This document shows positions 7,742 to 13,205 of a stretch of 15,763 bases of DNA, in pieces. Every line of letters begins with the position of its first letter. Within the stretch, counting starts at the first letter, position 1. Location of the stretch: positions 1-15,763 of the forward strand of contig JANXQZ010000027.1 of NCBI GenBank assembly GCA_025353235.1, written 5' to 3'. This stretch comes from Bryobacterales bacterium. GTDB taxonomy: Bacteria; Acidobacteriota; Terriglobia; Bryobacterales; Bryobacteraceae. The position numbers were made by a program, and so were the translations under genes. The notes beneath the pieces were generated by a model. That model saw nothing but the letters and a program-made list of their open reading frames with translations, was not told the DNA's origin and ran no database searches.

Positions 7742-8084
7742 GGTCACCTCTTAAGATTTTCTTGGCACGTGCAAACCGCAGGAGATCCGCCAACCTGCTG
7801 GCCTCAGCCTGGGCGAGCTTCCGCCCGGCTGGGGTGAGGTGATAGTAGCGTCGGCGTTCATGCCCTGGCTCGCGCTCCGCGTTCCCCTCAACTTCTTCAA
7901 TGAAGCCTTCTTCAAGTAGTACCTGAATCGAGCTATAAAGCGTGCCAGGTCCCAACCGCATGCGCCCCTCGGTTTGTTCCTCGACGCACCGCATGATCGC
8001 ATAGCCGTGCAAGTCTTCATCGGCCAGCGAAAGCAAGATGTGGAACGCCGCGGACGGAAGGGGATTAAGTCGCTGCTTGGGCAT
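7734..8084 (-). CDS. PadR-family transcriptional regulator
   Basis: This 116-residue (120 from the upstream ATG) winged-helix repressor shows the PadR pattern: LPSAAFHILLSLADEDLHGYAIM (helices 1-2), then RMRLGPGTLYSSIQVLLEEGFI (recognition helix), then the wing with ERRRYYHLTPAGRKLAQAE and a C-terminal helix for dimerisation. PadR proteins typically repress their own operon until a ligand is bound. An ATG at 8096 is in frame, but it lies one base after a good -10 hexamer and would fall outside the transcript. The ATG at 8084 is therefore the more likely start, with a leader of only a few bases. The gene overlaps the downstream S41 peptidase by eight bases. Small PadR regulators next to large membrane proteins are common in Acidobacteriota. 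Confidence 0.9.
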   Translation of the reverse strand: MPKQRLNPLPSAAFHILLSLADEDLHGYAIMRCVEEQTEGRMRLGPGTLYSSIQVLLEEGFIEEVEGNAEREPGHERRRYYHLTPAGRKLAQAEASRLADLLRFARAKKILRGDHV

Positions 8085-8113
8085 AAGATCGATCATCAGT
8101 ATATCGAAGATCG
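8085..8113. promoter_or_regulatory. Possible PadR operator around the -10 element
   Basis: AAGATCG occurs at 8085-8091 and again at 8107-8113, exactly 22 bases apart (about two helical turns), flanking the -10 hexamer. The same stretch also contains CGATC (8090-8094) and GATCG (8109-8113) as inverted half-sites. A repressor bound here would block the promoter. This is inference from symmetry only. Confidence 0.3.
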
Positions 8114-8126
8114 CTAGTCGCTACAA
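8098..8126 (-). promoter_or_regulatory. Candidate promoter of the padR-peptidase operon
   Basis: On the minus strand TTGTAG (8126-8121) and TATACT (8103-8098) are separated by exactly 17 bases. The predicted transcript start, about 7 bases after the -10, lies near 8091, so the ATG at 8084 would have a leader of about 6 bases. This decides the preferred PadR start. Confidence 0.5.
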
Positions 8127-8386
8127 GCAGCAACCAGGCGCGGCTGTTCAAGATCCATCCCGCGACCCTCGTGCGGATATTAGCGCGGGACCACCGATCG
8201 GGACCAAGCGAGGCCGCTTACGCGAAATGACGCTGAAGACTCTACGCCAGATATTTCTGAAACTGACACAAAGGCCACATCGAATGTGACGAAGATAGTG
8301 AGCTGCGCATGAAAGGCGACTGCACCATCGAAATTCTCGACTAAGAGGCGAGGAATCGCTCTTTGTTCGGGATTTTCATCAGGATT

Positions 8387-8420
8387 AGCAGGCCGCAGGC
8401 CGATTCGGCTGCCCACAAAG
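8387..8420 (+). repeat. Possible degraded arm of the hairpin repeat found at 13046-13175
   Basis: This stretch aligns with 13141-13175 at roughly 80% by eye. It shares AGC-GG, GCAG, GATT, GGCTG and the terminal CCCACAAAG. It lies just beyond the ppa stop codon. It may be a solo, decayed copy of the same repeat family, or a short chance match in GC-rich sequence. Confidence 0.35.
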
Positions 8421-8425
8421 CAGCC
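8407..8425 (-). terminator. Hairpin just after ppa, possible weak terminator
   Basis: GGCTGC and GCAGCC form a perfect six-base-pair stem with a seven-base loop. It starts about three bases beyond the ppa stop codon on the minus strand. No T-tract follows, so intrinsic termination would be weak. Confidence 0.3.
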
Positions 8426-8428
8426 TAG

Positions 8429-8995
8429 CTATTCTGCACCAGAAGCAGCCGCCTCCACAGGGGGTGCCTCCTTCCTCAGTAGGTAAGCATTCCGACTGTC
8501 CAATATTGCTTTCCGGGCTTCTCGCGGGCCGCCCCAGCCTAGCGTCGCCGTGACCCGATTTTCCAGCTCCTTATAGATGGTAAAGAAGTGCTCTATCTCG
8601 CGCCGGATGTGGGGGAAAATTTGATCCAGCGTGTGGATCTGATCGTATCGGGGGTTTCGATTCGGTACGGCGACTACCTTCTGATCGGTCTCGTCCTGGT
8701 CGACCATATTTAAGATGCCCACAGGCCGAACTTCAATCAGGCAACCCGAAAAGCTGGGTTCTTCCACTAAAGCCAGGACGTCCATCGGATCTCCATCCGG
8801 AGCAAAGGTGCCGGGAATGAAGCCGTAATCGCCCGGATAGTGCACGGGGGAGTAGAGCGCGCGATCCAGCCGAAAAACGCCCAGCGTTCCATCGTATTCA
8901 TACTTATTCGAGGAATTTTTCGGAATCTCGACGATCATCCGTACTAGTTCTGGACACAACGGACCAGGGTCCAGATCATACAAGAAGCCGCTCAT
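8429..8995 (-). CDS. ppa: Inorganic pyrophosphatase, family I
   Basis: This 188-residue soluble enzyme hydrolyses pyrophosphate to two phosphates and so drives biosynthetic reactions in the cytoplasm. It carries the family I hallmarks: EIPKNSSNKYEYD (about 23-35), HYPGDYGFIPGT (about 52-63), the signature DGDPMDVLAL (about 67-76) with metal-binding Asp 67, 69 and 72, and a further Asp cluster DQDETDQK near 99-106. The length is slightly above the usual 175, mainly from a C-terminal tail rich in Ala and Glu (PPVEAAASGAE). The ATG at 8995 is the only good start near the family N-terminus, though no clear Shine-Dalgarno sequence precedes it. The gene is divergent from mraZ across 143 bases. Confidence 0.95.
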   Translation of the reverse strand: MSGFLYDLDPGPLCPELVRMIVEIPKNSSNKYEYDGTLGVFRLDRALYSPVHYPGDYGFIPGTFAPDGDPMDVLALVEEPSFSGCLIEVRPVGILNMVDQDETDQKVVAVPNRNPRYDQIHTLDQIFPHIRREIEHFFTIYKELENRVTATLGWGGPREARKAILDSRNAYLLRKEAPPVEAAASGAE

Positions 8996-9138
8996 GCCGT
9001 TACTTTAACAAATCCGCGTAAGAGACTGGATAACAAACATAATAGTCTGAAATTGTATTGCAAAAGTCCTTGCATTGAGCCTAGTACCGTGGCACTATCG
9101 ATCAAGTGGTCCGATTGTGGCCCTAAACTGGCTTAAAA
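8996..9138. promoter_or_regulatory. Divergent ppa/mraZ promoter region
   Basis: This 143-base AT-richer gap must hold the promoters of both ppa and the dcw cluster. For mraZ the best pairs are TTGCAA (9058-9063) with TAGTAC (9082-9087), spacing 18, or TTGCAT (9070-9075) with CACTAT (9093-9098), spacing 17. Neither is strong. The exact promoters cannot be fixed from sequence alone. Confidence 0.35.
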
Positions 9139-9147
9139 GTGGAAGAC
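9104..9147 (+). promoter_or_regulatory. Candidate MraZ operator: four 11-bp repeats over the mraZ start
   Basis: GTGG occurs at 9106, 9117 and 9139, and CTGG at 9128, so the core recurs with an exact 11-base period. In 11-base units the repeats read AAGTGGTCCGA, TTGTGGCCCTA, AACTGGCTTAA and AAGTGGAAGAC. MraZ is known to bind short direct repeats of TGGG or AAAGTG type with a 10-11 base period upstream of its own gene. The last unit includes the GTG start codon, so bound MraZ could block both transcription and access to the start. Confidence 0.6.
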
Positions 9148-9612
9148 GAAGTCAAATCGCCGTTGAGAGAAGCCCCTCGGGGTATCCACAACGGTCATGT
9201 AGATGACAAAGGTCGTCTCAAACTTCCTGTCGCGCTTGATCGGTTCTTAAAGGGCCAGAGGTTATTCATCACTAGTCTGGAAGGTCGCATAGGGCGCATC
9301 TACCCGCTTCCATTATGGCAGGAAAACGAAAAGCTGCTATTCGAGGATCTCGAGGATCCCGAAGGTGCCGAGGACTTGAGCTTCACGGCAGATAAGTATG
9401 GCGACTACGCCGAGGTCGACAGCCAGTCTAGAGTCTTGTTGCCTGCGCCTCTGCGCCGCAAGCTGGGGATTGAGAACGCGACCGTCCAGTTGCGGGAATT
9501 CAAAGGCGTGATTCACATCCTGAGCAGCGAAGTGTACGACCAGAAAGACCGCCGCGCGGTGGATGGGTTGGACGAAAAGGTTAAGAAGTTCGGTCGAAAA
9601 GGGATTAAGTAG
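9139..9612 (+). CDS. mraZ: MraZ, transcriptional regulator of the division and cell-wall cluster
   Basis: This 157-residue AbrB-like DNA-binding protein is the usual first gene of the dcw cluster and represses its own promoter as a ring-shaped oligomer. It has the two tandem halves of the family, each with a DxxxR motif: DDKGR at 22-26 (HVDDKGRLKLP) and DSQSR at 94-98 (YAEVDSQSRVLLPAPLRRKLG). The start is a GTG at 9139 without a good ribosome-binding site. It gives an N-terminal extension of about 14 residues compared with typical MraZ. A TTG at 9163 is an alternative start. The GTG lies inside the last of four 11-bp repeats that look like the MraZ binding box. The gene ends six bases before rsmH. 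Confidence 0.9.
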   Translation: MEDEVKSPLREAPRGIHNGHVDDKGRLKLPVALDRFLKGQRLFITSLEGRIGRIYPLPLWQENEKLLFEDLEDPEGAEDLSFTADKYGDYAEVDSQSRVLLPAPLRRKLGIENATVQLREFKGVIHILSSEVYDQKDRRAVDGLDEKVKKFGRKGIK

Positions 9613-9618
9613 TGAGCC

Positions 9619-10482
9619 ATGCATGTGCCAGTCATGCCCGAAGAGACGCTGGAGTTTCTGGCGATTCGGCCGGACGGGATCTACTACGATGCGACCGCAG
9701 GCATGGGCGGGCACACAGGTGCTATCGCGGCGAAGCTAACCAGTGGGTTCGTTCTTTCAAGCGATCGGGATGCCGAGTCCTTGGAAATGGCGCGGCTGAA
9801 CACGGCGGCCTTTGCGGACCGGATCCGGTTTCATCACGGGCCGTTTTCGAAGCTGAAGGAAAGCGTCGGGCAGTTTGGAATGGGCCGGGTGGACGGCCTG
9901 TTGGCGGACTTGGGAGTCAGCCGGCATCAACTGACGGACGGCGGGCGCGGGTTTTCGCTCATGACTGACGGACCGGTCGACATGCGGATGGACCGAAGTC
10001 AAGAGAGCTCAGCGTACGACCTGATCAATTTTAGTTCGGAAAGAGACCTCGCCAACTTGATTTTTGAACTGGGCGAGGAAAGGAGGTCGCGGAGGATAGC
10101 CAGAGCGCTCGTGCGGGCGCGGCCGATTCAAACCACCCAGCATTTGGCAAGGGTGGTGGAAGGAGCCGTGCCCCGAACGGGTCGTCTGCACCCTGCGACG
10201 CAGACGTTCATGGCGCTCCGGATGGCGGTGAACGATGAACAAGCTGAGTTGGACAGCTTGCTGGAGCAGGCACCGGAAGTGGTGAAAAGCGGCGGTCGAA
10301 TCGTGGTGATCTCGTTTATGTCGCTGGAAGATCGCAAGGTAAAGCGGAGTTTTCAGGCATTAGGCAAGGCAGGCACGGCAATTGTATTAACCCGGCACGT
10401 GGTGACACCCACGCAATCGGAAATCGAGGCGAATCCGCCATCCCGGAGCGCAAAACTTCGGGCGGTGGAAATCAGCGCTTAG
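9619..10482 (+). CDS. rsmH: 16S rRNA (cytosine-1402-N4)-methyltransferase RsmH
   Basis: RsmH (formerly MraW) uses S-adenosylmethionine to methylate N4 of C1402 in 16S rRNA, in the ribosomal P site. The 287-residue protein opens with HVPVMPEETLEFL. It carries the cofactor loop DATAGMGGHTG (24-34), LLADLGVSRHQL (94-105), GRGFSLMTDGPVDMRMD (109-125), GEERRSRRIARA (152-163), ATQTFMALRMAVNDE (193-207) and ISFMSLEDRKVKR (231-243). In most family members the last motif is SFHSLEDR; here Met (ATG at 10318) replaces the His. The length is slightly shorter than the usual 300-315. The gene follows mraZ by six bases and precedes ftsL by 33 bases, the normal dcw order. Confidence 0.95.
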   Translation: MHVPVMPEETLEFLAIRPDGIYYDATAGMGGHTGAIAAKLTSGFVLSSDRDAESLEMARLNTAAFADRIRFHHGPFSKLKESVGQFGMGRVDGLLADLGVSRHQLTDGGRGFSLMTDGPVDMRMDRSQESSAYDLINFSSERDLANLIFELGEERRSRRIARALVRARPIQTTQHLARVVEGAVPRTGRLHPATQTFMALRMAVNDEQAELDSLLEQAPEVVKSGGRIVVISFMSLEDRKVKRSFQALGKAGTAIVLTRHVVTPTQSEIEANPPSRSAKLRAVEISA

Positions 10483-10515
10483 GCGCGCGAACAACGTTTG
10501 GACGGAACACAATAA

Positions 10516-11019
10516 ATGGCGACGATTGCAGGATTTCTAGATCGATTGATGATGCCGAGAACAGCCGACGCCACCGCGTCGCGCGCCGGACATCGGGAAA
10601 GAGAAGCATTCAAACTTCGCCCCATCGCGAGCGAGGACGTGTTCTTTTTTACAAAGCGCGTGGACAATTCGCGTCTCGTGCGTCAAGCCGACCCGCATGC
10701 CGGCCGGGCTCAGGGCTGGATGATCGCGGGCTCCATGCTGGGAGCCCTGGCGCTGGTTGCCGTCATGCTGCCTGCTCTCTCCACCGCCGTCGCGGGTTAC
10801 AAGATCGAGTCTCTGCGGCAGGAAAAGGGACGTCTCTTGAACGAACGCGCCGCACTCGATCTCGCGGAGGCGCGCTACGTCAGCACCCAGCACCTGCAGG
10901 AGTTGGCCCGCAAGCAGAACTTCATCGACCCGGATCCGCAGAACGTCGTGTACCTTGAAGCTCGCCAGGAAAACACCATCGCCAAGAGTATCGATCTTAG
11001 TAAGGATCAAGCACGCTAG
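10516..11019 (+). CDS. ftsL: FtsL-like cell-division protein
   Basis: FtsL is a small bitopic membrane protein that, with FtsB and FtsQ, activates the septal synthase FtsW-FtsI. The assignment rests on position between rsmH and ftsI and on architecture, because FtsL sequences diverge strongly. The protein has 167 residues: a cytoplasmic part of about 67, one membrane helix (about 68-92, WMIAGSMLGALALVAVMLPAL), then a coiled-coil-like segment (about 95-135, YKIESLRQEKGRLLNERAAL) and a short tail with NFIDPDPQNVVYL. The N-terminal part is longer than in E. coli FtsL and contains the aromatic cluster EDVFFFTKR. The stop is 13 bases before the preferred ftsI start. Confidence 0.75.
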   Translation: MATIAGFLDRLMMPRTADATASRAGHREREAFKLRPIASEDVFFFTKRVDNSRLVRQADPHAGRAQGWMIAGSMLGALALVAVMLPALSTAVAGYKIESLRQEKGRLLNERAALDLAEARYVSTQHLQELARKQNFIDPDPQNVVYLEARQENTIAKSIDLSKDQAR

Positions 11020-11032
11020 TGCTGGCGAAATC

Positions 11033-12979
11033 GTGGAATTCGACTCCACCTCCCGACTAAGGTGCCTGGCCTGGATCGTTCTCGGCTGGGTCGGCCTCAT
11101 TGTGGCCCGCTTGGTCCAGCTGCAAGTTTTTCAGCACGATACCTATAAGCAATTAGCCATGGCGCAGCAGGAGCGGGTGCTCGATATCCCGGCCCCGCGC
11201 GGCCCAATCCTCGATAGGACTGGCGACCGCCTCGCGCTGAGCGTGCCCTGCGATTCGGTGTGCGTCAACCCGATGCGCATTCCCGATTTGGCGATGGCTT
11301 CGGAAATTCTGGCTAAGATCCTCGATCTCGACCAGCTCAAGCTGTACGGCCAACTCAGGCTTTACAACGACAGCCGATCGGGCTTCATGTGGGTTAAGCG
11401 CAAGGTGACCGACGCGGAAGCCGAACGCCTGCGCAACCTGAAGCTGGAGTGGATCGAATTCCGCACCGAGAGCAAACGCGTGTACGCCTATGGATCTCTC
11501 GGCGCGCATGTTCTAGGCGGCGTTGATTTTGAAGAGAAGGGCAATGGCGGAGTGGAGCAGGCTCTCGACGAGGAACTGACGGGCCACGCTGGATCCATAC
11601 GCGTCACCACCGACGTGAAGCAGCGCCCCTACGATTCAAAACTCGACACCGAATCCATTCCTGGCAAAACCGTCCGCCTCACTATCCTCGCGCGCTTGCA
11701 ATATATCGCTGAGCGCGAGCTGAAGAAGGCGGTGGAGGATCATCATTGCAAGAGCGGCAGCCTGGTGGCTATGGATCCTAAAACCGGCGAGATTCTCGCG
11801 CTGGCGAATTACCCCACTTATGACCCGAACATCCGGCCAAGGAAGGGATCGGATCCTACGGCGCGCGAAAATTTGGCGGTGACCGCGCCCTTCGAGCCAG
11901 GCTCGGTGTTCAAGACCATCACCCTTACGGCAGCGCTTGAGACCACCAACTTGAAACCGCAAACCATTATCCCGTGCGGCAACGGCAGCATGACCTTATT
12001 CGGACGCACGATTCACGATCACAATTCTTATCCTTCTCTTCCGATGGAAGATGTTCTGGCGCGGTCGAGCAACATCGGTGCCATCAACGTAGGTCTGAGA
12101 GTTGGGGACGCGAACATGTACGAGTACGTGCATCGCTTCGGCTTCGGGAAGCGCACTGGGATTCAGTTGCCGGGCGAGTCAGGCGGCTTGCTGCGGCCTC
12201 TCAAGAAGTGGCAGAAGAGCTCCATCGGTTCTATTGCGATGGGGCACGAGGTGAGCGTTACGTCGGTTCAGCTGGCGCAGGCCTGTTCGGTGATCGCGAA
12301 TGGAGGGCGTTTAGTGCATCCCAAAATCGTGATGAGCACGAAGACGGATCCGCCCGTTCAGGTGCTGCGGCCTGAGACCGCTTTTACCATGCGCCGCATG
12401 ATGGAAGGGGTGGTGATCAAGCCCTACGGCACGGGCTATAAGTACGCGCATATTCCCGGATACACGTCGGCCGGGAAGACCGGTACGGCGCAGATCTACG
12501 ACTTCAAGTCGCATGTGTATACGCATCTTTATAATGCGTCGTTCATGGGCTTCGCTCCGGTCACGGATCCCGCGGTGGTCGTGGTGGTGACTGTGAATGG
12601 CGCAGCGGGGACGGCTGGTTACGGCGGCCCGGCGTCTGCTCCGGCGTTTCGCGAAGTGGCGGCTGCCGCCCTGCGGCTGTTGAACGTTCCGCAAGACAAG
12701 CCGGACGAGACTCCTGAATCGACCGATGATGCCGAGGCCGACGAGAACGATGTAGCTCTGGTCGATCTGTCGCCTACCGTTCCCGAGCCGCCAGTGTTCA
12801 TCGGACCGAAGGCGCCCGATTTTGTTGGGATGACGATGCGGGACGTGGTGCAGCGATCGGCAGGAGAAGGAATTCCGGTTGATTTTGCGGGGCGAACGGG
12901 GGTGGTTCGCTCGCAGATTCCGGCGGCAGGGTACCCGCTTCCGGTTGGGCAGCGTATCCGCGTACAGTTGGGCCGATGA
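11033..12979 (+). CDS. ftsI: Septal peptidoglycan transpeptidase FtsI/PBP3 with a PASTA domain
   Basis: This class B penicillin-binding protein cross-links septal peptidoglycan in the periplasm and is anchored by one N-terminal helix (about 12-32). Using the GTG at 11033 it has 648 residues. A dimerisation region includes APRGPILDRTGDRLAL. The transpeptidase domain has the active-site SVFK (Ser about 291, Lys about 294), SSN (about 345-347) and KTGTA (about 482-486). After an acidic linker (about 554-579) comes one PASTA domain (about 593-647, PDFVGMTMRDVV...VGQRIRVQL), as in SpoVD-type proteins. The frame is open further back to a TTG at 10955, but that would overlap ftsL by 65 bases, so GTG 11033 is preferred. 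The gene is followed by a 226-base gap with a hairpin repeat before murE. Confidence 0.93.
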   Translation: MEFDSTSRLRCLAWIVLGWVGLIVARLVQLQVFQHDTYKQLAMAQQERVLDIPAPRGPILDRTGDRLALSVPCDSVCVNPMRIPDLAMASEILAKILDLDQLKLYGQLRLYNDSRSGFMWVKRKVTDAEAERLRNLKLEWIEFRTESKRVYAYGSLGAHVLGGVDFEEKGNGGVEQALDEELTGHAGSIRVTTDVKQRPYDSKLDTESIPGKTVRLTILARLQYIAERELKKAVEDHHCKSGSLVAMDPKTGEILALANYPTYDPNIRPRKGSDPTARENLAVTAPFEPGSVFKTITLTAALETTNLKPQTIIPCGNGSMTLFGRTIHDHNSYPSLPMEDVLARSSNIGAINVGLRVGDANMYEYVHRFGFGKRTGIQLPGESGGLLRPLKKWQKSSIGSIAMGHEVSVTSVQLAQACSVIANGGRLVHPKIVMSTKTDPPVQVLRPETAFTMRRMMEGVVIKPYGTGYKYAHIPGYTSAGKTGTAQIYDFKSHVYTHLYNASFMGFAPVTDPAVVVVVTVNGAAGTAGYGGPASAPAFREVAAAALRLLNVPQDKPDETPESTDDAEADENDVALVDLSPTVPEPPVFIGPKAPDFVGMTMRDVVQRSAGEGIPVDFAGRTGVVRSQIPAAGYPLPVGQRIRVQLGR

Positions 12980-13011
12980 AATGGCCGGTTTTGAACAAAC
13001 GCCTCAGGAAA

Positions 13012-13021
13012 TGTCATGACA
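13012..13021. other. Perfect 10-base palindrome between ftsI and murE
   Basis: TGTCATGACA is perfectly self-complementary and lies 32 bases after the ftsI stop, outside the longer hairpin repeat. It could be a regulator site or chance. Confidence 0.2.
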
Positions 13022-13045
13022 GGCATATTGGTTGCAGCCGTCCTG

Positions 13046-13175
13046 CTTTGTGGGGCAGGCAATCTTGCCTGCAGCCGGCTTTCCGCCGGCCTTCTCGGGG
13101 CAGAATATCCTCTGACTGTCCGCAGAGAAAGCCGGCTGAAAGCCGGCTGCAGCCAGGATTGGCTGCCCCACAAAG
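13046..13175. repeat. 130-bp hairpin-forming intergenic repeat (REP/MITE-like)
   Basis: The left arm (about 13046-13094, starting CTTTGTGGGGCAGGCAATC) is complementary to the right arm (about 13127-13175, ending GGCTGCCCCACAAAG) over about 45 bases with few mismatches. Each arm itself contains small hairpins: GCAGGCAA with TTGCCTGC, and GCCGGC with GCCGGC. The loop of about 32 bases has no coding content. The structure resembles repeats scattered between genes in acidobacterial genomes, which I infer from memory. Transcribed as part of the dcw operon it would form a large stem-loop between ftsI and murE, where it could stabilise, process or attenuate the message. Confidence 0.75.
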
Positions 13176-13198
13176 AAGGCTCTTCCTGAAAGTCTCTT

Positions 13199-13203
13199 AG
13201 GAG
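13199..13203 (+). promoter_or_regulatory. Ribosome-binding site of murE with short spacing
   Basis: AGGAG ends two bases before the murE ATG at 13206, closer than the usual five to nine. No alternative in-frame start lies nearby that fits the MurE N-terminus, so the ATG is kept. Confidence 0.45.
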
Positions 13204-13205
13204 TT

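Larger units (their letters stand above)
8127..8428. other. Gap of about 300 bases without a convincing gene
   Basis: The only sizeable open frame here (8180-8416, minus, 78 codons) has no recognisable domain, no ribosome-binding site and low-complexity composition, so I do not call it. The right end holds a small hairpin and a stretch resembling the dcw repeat, listed separately. Nothing else is recognised. Confidence 0.5.

Noticed and set aside
8180..8416. Minus-strand open frame of 78 codons between padR and ppa
   Set aside because: It has no ribosome-binding site and no recognisable domain, and it overlaps a repeat-like stretch. It is treated as non-coding.
10955..11032. Upstream TTG start for ftsI
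   Set aside because: It would overlap ftsL by 65 bases and add a 26-residue stretch unlike other FtsI N-termini. GTG 11033 lies 13 bases after ftsL and directly before the membrane anchor region.
12619..13173. Minus-strand open frame of 184 codons across the ftsI end and the repeat
   Set aside because: It is antisense to the ftsI C-terminus and to the palindromic repeat, where both strands read similarly, and no domain is visible.
13046..13175. CRISPR-like or intrinsic terminator reading of the hairpin repeat
   Set aside because: There is one inverted pair, not regularly spaced direct repeats, and no T-tract follows the stem. The murE and murF genes downstream depend on read-through.
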